Part shown: in pieces, positions 31,492 through 41,467 of the stretch | Position numbering within the stretch: position 1 is the stretch's first letter | Layout: each line of letters opens with the position of its first letter | Source of the DNA: Breviolum minutum Mf 1.05b.01 | Lineage: Eukaryota > Sar > Dinophyceae > Suessiales > Symbiodiniaceae | Direction: 5' to 3' | Length of the DNA: 64,000 bases | Assembly (NCBI GenBank): GCA_000507305.1 | Contig: DF240772.1 | Span: 41,800 to 105,799, forward strand | The notes under the pieces: generated by a model | What the model saw: the letters and a program-made list of their open reading frames with translations, nothing else | Databases searched by the model: none | What the model was told of the DNA's origin: nothing | Made by a program: the position numbers and the translations under genes

Positions 31492-32338
31492 ACCGGTTCG
31501 GGTTGGGGTCACCAACCCCACCCAGCTTCTGGGGAAGCTGGAGCTTATCCAGGAATGGAATTTGGATGTCATTTGCCTTTCTGAAACCAGCCACACGGCT
31601 AAGTCAGTCCCACCGTTGTACTCACAATCGCGGGCTGTAGGTTACAACTTGGCTATTTCTGACCCTGTTCCTGATAAGTTTGCGGTTGTTGACCCTAACG
31701 GTAGCTACCGTGGCTTGTCCCGCGGTACAGCTGTGCTTTCTCGTTTTCCCATTTTTGCACCGAGACCATCCTTTTTACCAAATTTGGCTTGGGCTTCGCA
31801 GCGAATTGTTTACTCTGTAATTCAGTTTGGTCACCTGCCCCTGCACTTCATCTGCATTTATCTGTACCCCAATGCGCCTTTGTCTTCCAAAAAATACGGA
31901 CTCAATTGTCAAATCGTCAGATGGGCTTTGCAAATAGCAGATACCATTTTAGGACCAGTGTGTATTGCCGGCGATTTTAACTGTGCTTTATCGCAATTTC
32001 AAGACTGTCAATACCTGCTGGCGAATGGGTGGCAAGATTTGGCCGAAGCAGCTTTCCAACAGTTTGATTGTCCCCTTGAAAATACCTGCAAAGGTGCAAC
32101 CCGTCACACGTTTGCCCTGGCTAATGTTGATTTCGCACGGTATCTGACCGGGGCCAAAGTCCAATTCCAACATGACCTGGATAGTCATGCTGTCCAGACA
32201 TTTGACCTGAACTTGCCTGACTCAAATCCCAAAGTTTTCCGTTGGCCACAGCCCAAACCCTTGGACAAAACAATTGTGCATGAGGCAACCTTGCAACGGT
32301 TTTCAGAGCAAGTGCCCCAAGTTGCTCTGAAACCATGA
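31427..32338 (+). pseudogene. LINE ORF2, endonuclease segment (APE type), truncated by frame change
   Basis: Exonuclease-endonuclease-phosphatase fold that nicks target DNA for target-primed reverse transcription. Seen: LDVICLSETS (metal-binding Glu), SRGTAVLSR, CIAGDFNCAL (the GDFN motif), NVDFARYL and DSHAV in the place of the SDH motif. The frame stops at 32336 (TGA). The neighbouring frame stays open through about 32335-32550, after which the original frame resumes in the reverse transcriptase part, so one base change in each direction is implied. The start is uncertain because the frame overlaps the end of ORF1. Confidence 0.85.
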
Positions 32339-32425
32339 GGCGGTTAACTTGTGCGGCTGACACGAATGGAGCCTTTGCACATTGGTCAGAAGTGGCAGAA
32401 AATGCTTTGCTGACATCATCACGGG

Positions 32426-33964
32426 ATGTTGATGGAGAAGTCCTTCGAGCCGCTTCCTTCAGAGGTCGGGGACAACACACGAAACCTGTCTCGACTCGGC
32501 TTGCAGCACCAAGATTTAAACAAGGGCGTTCAGGGCAGCGTTGCTCTTAGGGTCCGTAGGTTGCAAAAACAGGTCAGGAGGTTACATGACCTGAGAAATT
32601 CGCTCAACTTGGTCCCACGTATTGGTGTCAACTACCCTGAGGTCAAAAGAAGGTTGTGGAACGCGATTCTTACCTCACCGGCCTTCACTCCCTCTTTTGT
32701 TGCGTGGGCAGTACAAGAAGGTTTCTCTATTGGCTTTTGTGTACCCGACCTTGCTACCCTGGATGGAATATGTGAAAGGGTCGAGGCCTTGGCTAAGGCT
32801 GAAGCCCAGGCGGCCTGGAGAGTCAAGAAGGTTAATTTCCAACAGGCAGTTGAGGACTCATGGAAACGTGAAGGGGGGGCGCTGGCTTTTCGGTTACTTC
32901 GAGACCCTCAGAAGCCGTCTGTGTCTCACTTGGTTGTGGATGCCCTGGTGCAGCTTTCACCGCAACCATGGTCGCCTTACGGAAAAGCAACTTTTGGTGT
33001 GAAGAACGCACCGGAGTTTGCCCCTGGAGACATTTTACTCAATGGTAACAGGGAGGTCCAGGTTACATCAGTTACCCCTACCCACATTTCTGTCGATAGG
33101 CGTCTGACTAGACGGGAAGCGGCTCACCTCTTTAAATCAGTGGTATCAGCTGATCCAGAGATTTGGGCTCCCTTCTTCTTAAAGCAATGGGAGCAATTCT
33201 GGCAACGTGATCAGGATGAAGAACATGGAGACTTTCACGAAATAGTTGATGTGGTCCCAACTATTGCACACCAGTCCCTTGTTCCAATCACTTTTCAAGA
33301 GTGGCAAGAAGCACTTGTCTCCGCCAAGACATCTACAATGCGTGGAGTTGATTCTTGGAGCCCTAAAGAACTGAAGAGATTGCCAGAAACACTGGTACGT
33401 CCTTTGCTTGACCTGTTCAGGGCGATTGAACAAGGAGCCAAATGGCCGACACAGTTGACTACTTGGCTGGTAATTCTGTTGAGAAAGAACTCTGACCCTG
33501 TTCCAGCATGGGGTGGTTTGGTGTATAGGATCTGGTCTCGCATTAGGGTACGGCACTTCCTCAGACATGTTGAAGGATTTGCACCTCCTCTTGTCAACCC
33601 CAGGCTTTCCACCAAAGCCATTTGGTGCATGTTGGCAGACTATTTTGATCGGGCTACCCAACAACGTCAACCATTGTGTGGGGTCGTACTCGACATCATC
33701 AAAGCCTTCAACGTTTTGAATAGAGAATTGCTTCTGCTTCTGTTTGCTAAACTTGGCTTTGACCATAATGTGTCTTCCGCGTGGGTTCGTGCCCTCGGTG
33801 ATTTGCGACGTTGTGTCTTGGTGGCCGGTATGTCCTACGGTTCCTCAACTGCATCTACAGGGATCCCCGAGGGGGATCCCTTGAGCATAGTAGGAATGTA
33901 CCTGATCTCCTATGCCTTTGCTTGCTACGTTCAGCACCATGGTGATGCAGAGCTCGTGTTGTAA
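32426..33964 (+). pseudogene. LINE ORF2, reverse transcriptase segment, broken at the catalytic motif
   Basis: Reverse transcriptase fingers and palm. Seen: region TMRGVDSWSPKELKRLP; motif A VVLDIIKAFN with Asp423 (numbering from 32426); motif B GIPEGDPLS at 479-487. The frame stops at 33962, exactly where motif C (the YxDD-type catalytic pair) should follow, and downstream sequence (NWELVTPTPEGL) continues in another frame from about 33963. The frame change implies loss of a number of bases equal to 2 modulo 3, and no motif C Asp pair is visible. This copy should therefore not encode an active polymerase, unless the break is an assembly error. Confidence 0.88.
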
Positions 33965-36263
33965 TTGGGAGTTGGTTACACCTACTCCCGAAGGACTTGT
34001 GCGGATTTTGGGTCACATTGAAAGGTTTGTGCAGATCGCGAAACTACCGCTGGCTCCTGACAAATGTTGGGTCTGGTCCCTATCCAAAAGTGGCCGGAAG
34101 GTTCTACGTCGCCAAGCTCGGCTGTGTGAAGTTATGCTACCCCTCCAATTGCAGGCTCGCGACCTTGGAGCTGACATTGCTTACTGTCTTCGTCGTGCGG
34201 CAAAGGTTCGTAACTCGAGGATCCAGACTGGGCATAAGAAATTGTGCCGCTTGAGAGGTATTCCCGGGTCACGGTACCATAAGGTCAGGCTGTTGGTCTC
34301 CAGTGTCTGGCCTCATACCCTTCATGCTGCTGAAACGTCGTTGGTACCTAAAACCACATTCACAAGGCTGCGTACACTTGCGGCTCGTGCTTTAGACTTG
34401 GCCCCCAAAGGCTCTTCTCCTTGGCTTTCCTGTTCTGTCCCAGGACAAAACTGCATTGACCCTGAGTTTCGTTTGCTCCTGTCTCGAGTTAGGCTCTTTC
34501 GACAAGTGATGCGTGAGCTGCCAGGGTGGCACACACTTTTCTGTGGACGTTTGGTTGCCAGGGCCGGCAGGTATCATGGTCCAACAAGACTCTTGGCTTT
34601 AGTGCTGAAGAAACAAGGCTGGAGGCAATATGGGCCGTTATGTTTTTTGGACAAGGACGGTCGCTCGTTCAATCTGATGTTGTCCAGTGAGGCGCATATT
34701 GAATGGCTGTTGGTCAGTAAGTGGATGGATCGTGTGGTTCGTGAAGTGTGTCACCGTAAGTATTTGCGTGACCTTCGGTCTATCTCCCTGCCTATTACCC
34801 GCACGGAACACTGGTTGACCCATGCCCAAAGACCCCTTGTTCAACAACAATGGATTGGCACAATTTTTTCCCAGGACCAGGCTAAGCACTTTTGTGAGAG
34901 CAGAGGGGTTTGTCCTCTTTGCAAGGGAAATGACAACCGCTTGCACCGTTTGATGTATTGTCCGGGTACGCTTGACCTCAGACAGCGTAGTCAAGGAATC
35001 ATCCGCTTGATGGCTGACTTGCCTATCTCTACGGTGGCATATGGGCTTTGGGAGGAGCACCCTTCCTTCAGGGCTTGGCATGGATCTCTGGACGCACTGT
35101 CTTTCCCTCAGGTCCCGCGTGTTGCGTCCAATGACCCGAGAATACTGTACTCGGATGGCACTTGTCTGCATCCTCGATATAAAGATATTCGCTTGGCTGC
35201 GGGTGCGGTAGTCGAAGCGCGAGGTGGTGCGGATTGGAACTTGATTTGGACAGGTGTGTTGCCCACGGCTGATCAGTCGGCCTTTCGGGCGGAATTGTTA
35301 GCCGGTATTATTGCGGTACAGTCCTCGACAGTTCTATGGTTGTTCAGCGATTGTTGGGCTTTTATTAAGGTGGCCAGAAGGTTTCTTGCGGCCAAACGGA
35401 CTGGCACCGAACCCAGGTGGCCAACAGCCAATCTTGACCTTTGGATTCGCTTTTGGGAGGCACTGAATGGTCTTGATTACGCTAGGTCTGACCTGGTTTG
35501 GATTAAGGCTCATGTTGACCCGCGTTCTGTCGGTGGGATCCACAAGATCCATGCCTTTTTTAACAATGTGGTTGACGGAGTGGCCAAACACACGGTTCAT
35601 TCCTTTCGCAAAATGTCCCATGTCTACCAGAGGTTGGTGCAAGATTTTGGCAATCGGTTACTGCAGGCACGACATCTTAGCCGGTACCATGCGACGGTTG
35701 CTATGCGGTTCGCGAATCAGGAGCAAGACGAAGTTAGTGTGCAGAGTTACCAGACTCCCTCTTTCGTTGGTATGGGACAGTCTCTTGAAGTCTCGGCTGA
35801 AATCGCGGTATGGTGTGTCCATCAGGGTTTCCTTAGGTCGCTTCAGGACTGGTTCCTTGGTTTGAAACGGTTTGAGTCCAGCGTGGACGGTACCTGGGAT
35901 GACACTTCCTGGGTGGAGCTTTTTTGGGGTTTCCTGTGTACCTCAGGGAAACTTCCTCCCTTCTGGTACGAGGGTAAGTGGGTTATGCTGGACGATGATC
36001 CAGCTTTTTTCTTTGTGTTGCCCTCGGTGGTGACGTTGTTTCGTACTTGGAGACGTGCGGTTGGCTCCTTGTGCAAGGCTTTGACCCACACACCGTGGGA
36101 TTGTGTTCGCCGTACCTCTTCTGCTACGATGCTGGGGGCGCGGTTTGTTTGGCCGGGGGTTACGGGCCGTTTTGATGTTCCGTCTTGCGTTCTCTCGGAC
36201 CTTGCGGAACAGTTTGCTGCATCTCGCACTTTTCGGTCGCTTCGGCTGCCGGACTTTCTTTAG
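33912..36263 (+). pseudogene. LINE ORF2, C-terminal segment: thumb, Cys/His finger and RNase H
   Basis: Continues the reverse transcriptase after the frame change; real homology starts near 33963. Contains CPLCKGNDNRLHRLMYC, a C-x2-C...H...C finger like those in LINE ORF2 proteins, then a full RNase H domain. RNase H catalytic set (numbering from 33912): Asp415 in YSDGT, Glu461 in FRAELLAG, Asp480 in FSDCWA, His534 in KAHVD, Asp555 in VVDGVAK. This domain degrades the RNA of the RNA-DNA hybrid. About 230 further residues after RNase H are unassigned. The segment cannot be translated alone as a functional protein. Confidence 0.88.
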
Positions 36264-36351
36264 CTCGGGCGTTAGAGGTCAATTGGCACGCAGACAACCT
36301 GCCGGCCTTTTCACCGGTCTCACACTAGCATGTGACTTTGAGACGAATGTC

Positions 36352-36371
36352 CGAGAGAGAGAGAGAGAGTG
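36352..36371. repeat. (GA)n tract at presumed LINE 3' end
   Basis: A run of GA units about 90 bases after the last LINE stop codon. Many LINEs end in a short simple repeat rather than poly-A, so this is a reasonable but unproved 3' boundary. Confidence 0.5.
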
Positions 36372-37186
36372 TCAATCTTGGCCTTTGGTTTCAAGATCTG
36401 CGAGAAATTCGAAATTCCATGGTCTCTTCTGCAAAATTCCAGATTTCTGGCAGTACAGACTATATAGATTACTAAGTCACTAGGCAAGACATGGTATGTT
36501 GGAATGGCGGTTATTTCCTCCCGTTTGTGCTTGGGGTTTTCGTCAAACCCCAGGAATTTCAGATTCCGTGATGGTTCCATGGCTGCGGGAATCCTCCTGC
36601 AATAAGACTTGGGTATTTCCTAGAATCCAAGTGGCACCAAACTGCAAGGGTTTGAGATTTTAGCAAACCAATCTTGTTTGTATCACAAACATGAGGAGAC
36701 AAGATCATGCGTCACCAGATGTAAAAAATCAACTATGTCCAAATCTGTACCTCGAACTCGCGCGGAATTGCTGATGTTCTATCCCTTGGCCTTGGGTTGA
36801 CTGTGCGAACCATCATGGGATCTCAATCTCTTGCCAGAGGGCTCCAGGCAAAAACAGTTGCTCACATCGCGGCCAGAGGAAGGTGTGGAGTGTTTCCATA
36901 AGGATGGTAGCTCACTTATGATAACGGACTCAAGCTATATTTTTTCCCATGATTTTGTGGAAGTCAGTGAAGTTCTCTTCTTTTTTAAGATTTTAATTGA
37001 TGCTCTTCAAAGTGGTGGGACAATTAGCTGGTATATTATATTGCTGATGCCTCTGCTCATAGCTGAGAATGAAGATCTGTGTGAGACTGAACAATGCAGA
37101 GTTTGAGTTGACTAGGCACTCCCCCAGAAACACTGGTCATTACCCCAAGACCACTCCCCACTCACACTTTCGACCACATGTTTCAG
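36372..37186. other. No gene recognised
   Basis: Between the presumed LINE end and the first MORN exon. Upstream exons of the MORN gene may be here, but none could be recognised. Confidence 0.45.
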
Positions 37187-37838
37187 GGACAGTTCTGTGC
37201 AGACCGTATGGACGGCGAGGGCACATATCACTTCTCGGACGGGTTTCGGGGCTCCAAGTTGGCTTCGGGGAAGCGACAGCGACGCCAGCAGTTTCACAGT
37301 TGAGTTCGCTAAGGCGTGTCTACACTGGTGCATGGCAAAAAGGTCATATGTCGGGATCTGGCACCATGACTTGGCCAGATGGTCACTTGGAAGCAGCAAT
37401 GGCCAGGGGGGTTAGAAAATGGCGAAAATGCAAATTTGAAGATGAGATAAATAGACAAAATGAAGCGCAGGAAATCGGAGATGTCAACAGGATTTGCGAT
37501 GACAGGCAGTCCAAAAAACTCGGAGTGAGGTTCCAAGTATGAGGGTGAGTACAAGAATGACTTCCGCCATGGTCATGGAACCCTCACTTGGCCAGATGGT
37601 TGTGGGACCCAGTTGCATCGCCACAGGTAAAGACATGAACTAGCCTCAGGTTATAGCAGATACAGATACAGTATAATCACTTGTGGACTTACTTCGTAAG
37701 CGTCAAGGTGATTTTGAACAGAGCGACCAAGATCATTAAGAGCACTCCAACCTTGCATTTGCTCTGGTTTGAGGTCGTAAGTACACGGGCCAGTGGAACA
37801 ATGGAAAGATGGCCGACGAGAAGGGAATGCAGGGGTGA
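37187..37838 (+). CDS. MORN-repeat protein, partial gene model
   Basis: Four exon-sized pieces, each encoding a MORN-type repeat (about 23 residues, pattern Y-x-G-x-W/Y...G-x-G-x-x-x-x-x-D-G): 37187-about 37250 ([14 protein letters not shown]), 37314-about 37392 (VYTGAW...[10 protein letters not shown]), 37530-about 37600 ([21 protein letters not shown], central part) and 37774-37838 ([11 protein letters not shown], then TGA). Each begins after AG followed by G, as in the neighbouring genes. MORN repeats generally act as scaffolds and bind lipid or membranes; no catalytic domain is visible, so no specific role is assigned. The gene probably has more exons upstream, and the TGA could be intronic. 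Confidence 0.75.
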
Positions 37839-37979
37839 TCATGATCAAGGTTTCGCCAAATTCGAATTTCCCAGCCGTCAAAGAAATCATTTGTCATTTC
37901 TGTACCTACAACGACTTCTTGTTGCTTCTTGTTGCTTCTGGTTGCTGCTGTTGCGTGATTGTGGTCGTGAGCGTCGGTG

Positions 37980-37985
37980 TCGTAA

Positions 37986-38050
<65 letters not shown>

Positions 38051-38063
38051 ATCGTCATCGTCA

Positions 38064-38104
<41 letters not shown>

Positions 38105-38157
38105 TTCATCATCACAAGCATCATCATAAGCATCATTTTCACGATTTCATTGTTGTT

Positions 38158-38195
<38 letters not shown>

Positions 38196-38216
38196 GGTGG
38201 TGGTGGTGGTGGTGGT
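37980..38216. repeat. Trinucleotide microsatellites (ATC/GTC)n then (GTT)n/(GGT)n
   Basis: ATCGTC-type units fill 37980-38120, followed after about 30 bases by GTT units and GGT units (38153-38216), grading into diverged GTCGTG sequence up to about 38320. Low-complexity His/Arg or Val reading frames here are artefacts. Confidence 0.95.
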
Positions 38217-38810
38217 CATCGTGGTCGTCGTGGTCATCTTGATTGCCGTGGTCGCTGGGGTCGCTGTAGTCGTTGTGGTCGGCGTGGTGATGGTGGTTGT
38301 GTCGTGGTCGTCGTTGTCTTGCCAGTGGACGTCAGATTCAATTGAATCAAGATCACTCCAACTCCAGCATTTTGCTTGCCATCTTGCCATCCATACTTGT
38401 TATTCTTTGGCATATATTAAACCTCTCCTCCAAGTGTTGTGGCTGCTTCGCAGGTTGACTTCACGCGTTTCACGGAGCACCCTGCTCGCACCTGGCGCTC
38501 GTGACTAGCCGCGTGCCAGCAGCGAGTTGCGGGCAGACGATTTCCACTTTTTTTGGTTCCTGGTCGAGCCAACACAGTGATATGCACAGACGTCATATGT
38601 TGTTCTGTTCCTTATCGAAGGTGATTTCGCTGTTTCGCTTGTTGTTTTTCATGTTAGGTCTCTGAAAACTTGAACCACTCTTACAGCGTGAACTGGTCTT
38701 GTTAATGACAAGCCCAGAAGACGGAAAGCAGGGAGCCGCTTCAATCCGAGCACGCAAAGTCCGAGTCCTGAAAACCTGTTCCAATTCGGGATGAAACCGC
38801 CAACTATGTG

Positions 38811-39052
38811 TATATATATATATATACATGTATATATATATATATGTATACTGTATGCATTGATACATTGATACATTGATACATCCATCCATACATGCAT
38901 TGATTCTTTGATGCATTGATACATTGATACATCCATCCATACATGCATATATACGTACATGCATACATACATACATACATACATACATACATACATACAT
39001 ACATACATACATAGATACATACATACATACGTAAGTACGTAAGTACATACAT
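38811..39052. repeat. (TA)n and (ACAT)n microsatellite cluster
   Basis: TA dinucleotides at 38811-38846. Next comes a duplicated segment, TTGATACATTGATACATCC followed by ATCCATACATGCAT, present twice between about 38858 and 38950, then a long ACAT array to about 39052. Confidence 0.95.
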
Positions 39053-41146
39053 GCAAGTCTTTCTGATGCAATTTACAGGGTGTTTTAACAAGTCACTTCT
39101 GTCAGCAACATTTGGATTTGGTTTTCGATATAAATGTAGTGGATCTTCTCATTTGCTAGCTCTTTTTGAAGCATTTCAGGTGCGGACTCGACTCAAAATG
39201 CTGCTGGTTTTGTTTCCTTGTCGCATGGTTCCATTTGCGCAATCCTTTTCAGATGTTGCCTGCACAACAAATGTTGTGAAGCGACTGATTTGACCACTGC
39301 AAAGCGGATAAAGGTTGCTGGAGGCTGTGGAAAGTTGAGTCGAAGTCAAGCCAGAGCTGAGGTGAGGTGGAACAGATGGAACTCATTCCTTTGGCGCGTT
39401 GTGTCCTTCAAAATTTGGTGCATATTGCATACATTGTATTGCATTCTCCCTAGTGCAGATGTGAAGCTATAGACTTTTCAGTATCACAAGATGACAAGCG
39501 CAGCGGCATCAGGTGCAGAGTCCAATCTGAATCTATGGCATGTCATATTGGCATTGTTACATGTTTAATTTCTGTTAATTAAAGTTTGTCCTGATCAGTT
39601 TGCCCAGGACTTTTGCCAACCAATTGGACAGACACTTTTTATGGCTGTGCCGGCTCTGAGAAACCACAGAAAGGAAGAGTGTAACAAGCATTAAACCTCG
39701 CAAGCAATGTGGAAAAAAGAAAAAAACACACCTTTTAGGTCGAAAACACGTCTCCTTTTGGCAACACATTGGCAACACCACGTAGCAAAATTGGAAGGCT
39801 CAGAAAGCTCAGCAGAGATTCAACTCCAAGTAACGGGACCGACCCTTTTCGACCCTTTTGAGGAATCGCCAGGGGTCGAAGGTGAGGAGGTGGTGGAAGC
39901 CCTGAAAAAGGGAGGTATTTTTTCAAAATGATAGGCTGGCATGGGCGTTTGTAATGTGTCATGTACCATATGAAGTATATGAAGTGTGCTGGATTTTCAT
40001 CCAGTTGTTGACTGAGGAATTTGACTCCTCTCACCCTTCTGGAGGTGTTAGAAGCACATTTTAGGAGCAAAACACTCAAGTTCGTCTTGGGTGTTTCCAA
40101 AAATGATGCCCCAATGGATCCAATTCTTCTCACCTCAAAATCTTGCTTAAACGAACATGCTTTCTATTTTGAAGTGCATAGTCTGCATAGTGTTGTGTCG
40201 CTTCATCCTTGGCTCCTTGGGCAGGTCGCTTGTCATGTCCCGCATGATCCAGGCACAGCTCTTTGGAGCTTCAGTAGAGTTTGCAGATGATCTACAGACA
40301 TAAACTGTACAAACCATACATCCTGCACACCAAAATATGGGCTTAGATTCCTGTAACGGCTACGGTAACCTACGGCTACTACGTCCAGCCTGCGTTATGT
40401 TTCCACCATCCCCTGAGGTCACACACCTGAATCGACAGCGAGGGTGGGGTGATTTTTTTTTTGGGGGTTCTCTGATGGGAGCCAGTTTCTTTTACTGGAT
40501 GGGTGAGGAAAACCCTTCCGAGTCACAAAGATATCAGGGAAATTCAGTGATGTTTTGATTTTGAGCATTAATTTTCGGAAGATTGTCGCAACCAATATGA
40601 ATTGATATGAATTGGTAAAGTAGCCAAAAAATGATCTCATGATTTTCATGAGGGATTGCGTATTTTTAGATCTGGAATCAGCCATTGATAACTTGACCAA
40701 CCAACTTTGCAGGAGTGTTTCGCGCGGATCCTCACCTATCTCGCCAGGGATCACAGAGATGCGATCCGGGATCACCTTTTGTGACACGGAGGGCTGTTGA
40801 AGGGAATGCTCGAGAGTAGTTCTGAATCTATGATGACTCTTGTTTCTCATTGTTTCTCTATTATCAATCTGCGAAATCACGTACGTGTTATTGCATGAAC
40901 GTAGATGTTCGTTAAAATTGCATCCTTGTACAGACTCTTTGTGCCCTTGTGCATCGGTTACAAATGATTGCATAGCATGCAAAACATAGTTCCAGAGGTC
41001 ATACCCCTCGTCTTGCAAACGCCTGTGTTTCTTGGACAGGGAAGCTAATACAGATTTGCATATCGTTATATCCGGATCCGTTTCTTCCAATATCATCTTT
41101 GATGAATCGGGCGTCCTTTTTTTGGTGTATTGACGTATTATATGTA
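39053..41146. other. No gene recognised
   Basis: No conserved peptide or RNA was recognised. It contains a half-copy of the foldback element (40089-40121) and a T-run followed by a G-run at about 40449-40467. Confidence 0.5.
40089..40121. repeat. Fragment of the MITE-like foldback element
   Basis: GGGTGTTTCCAAAAATGATG followed by CCCCAATGGATCC matches the left arm of the elements at 20224 and 41360 with small differences, without the right arm. Probably a truncated or decayed copy. Confidence 0.65.
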
Positions 41147-41190
41147 GATATATATATATATATATCGTATATATTTATATATATATATTT
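41147..41190. repeat. (TA)n microsatellite, imperfect palindrome
   Basis: Two TATATA arrays separated by TCGTATATATT. No function is suggested. Confidence 0.9.
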
Positions 41191-41359
41191 TGCATGACCA
41201 CACAAGACTGTAACAATAACGGATCGATTTTTTTCATTGGCACAAATTTCCTGAGGTCCCAAACATCTACTCCAACAGCTCAGGCGTGGAACATCTTGTC
41301 AGATGGATGCAAAATCACCAAGATGACTGAAGAATTTTATTGAAAAGCCAGGCAAAATA

Positions 41360-41467
41360 TATGGGTGTTTCCAAAAATAGGGATACCCCAAAATGGATGG
41401 TTTATAATGGAAAACCCTATTACAATGGATGATTTGGGGGGTACCCCTATTTTTGGAAACACCCATA
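41360..41467. mobile_element. MITE-like foldback element, copy 2
   Basis: A 108-bp inverted-repeat element. The left end TATGGGTGTTTCCAAAAATA is the complement of the right end CTATTTTTGGAAACACCCATA, read inward. It is about 90 percent identical by eye to copy 1 at 20224, and its terminal repeats are better preserved. It lies in unassigned sequence with no recognised coding exon nearby. Confidence 0.9.

Larger units (their letters stand above)
24451..36371 (+). mobile_element. LINE-like (non-LTR) retrotransposon carrying a cytosine-C5 methyltransferase
   Basis: Carries a giant ORF1 with a DNA methyltransferase, then endonuclease, reverse transcriptase, a Cys/His finger and RNase H, all on the + strand, with no long terminal repeats and no integrase. 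This order is that of APE-type LINEs. ORF1 is open from 24451; the likely ATG is 24586. The coding part ends at 36263, followed by a short tail with a GA run (about 36352-36371). The true ends and any target-site duplication were not located. ORF2 is broken by frame changes, so this copy looks inactive or poorly assembled. Confidence 0.9.

Noticed and set aside
37681-38508. 275-codon frame with an Arg-His array and poly-Val
   Set aside because: Low-complexity translation of trinucleotide repeats; only the short MORN exon at its start is in a different, supported frame.
38858-39052. CRISPR-like array of regular ACAT/TTGATACA repeats
   Set aside because: Pure microsatellite without unique spacers, in a eukaryotic context.
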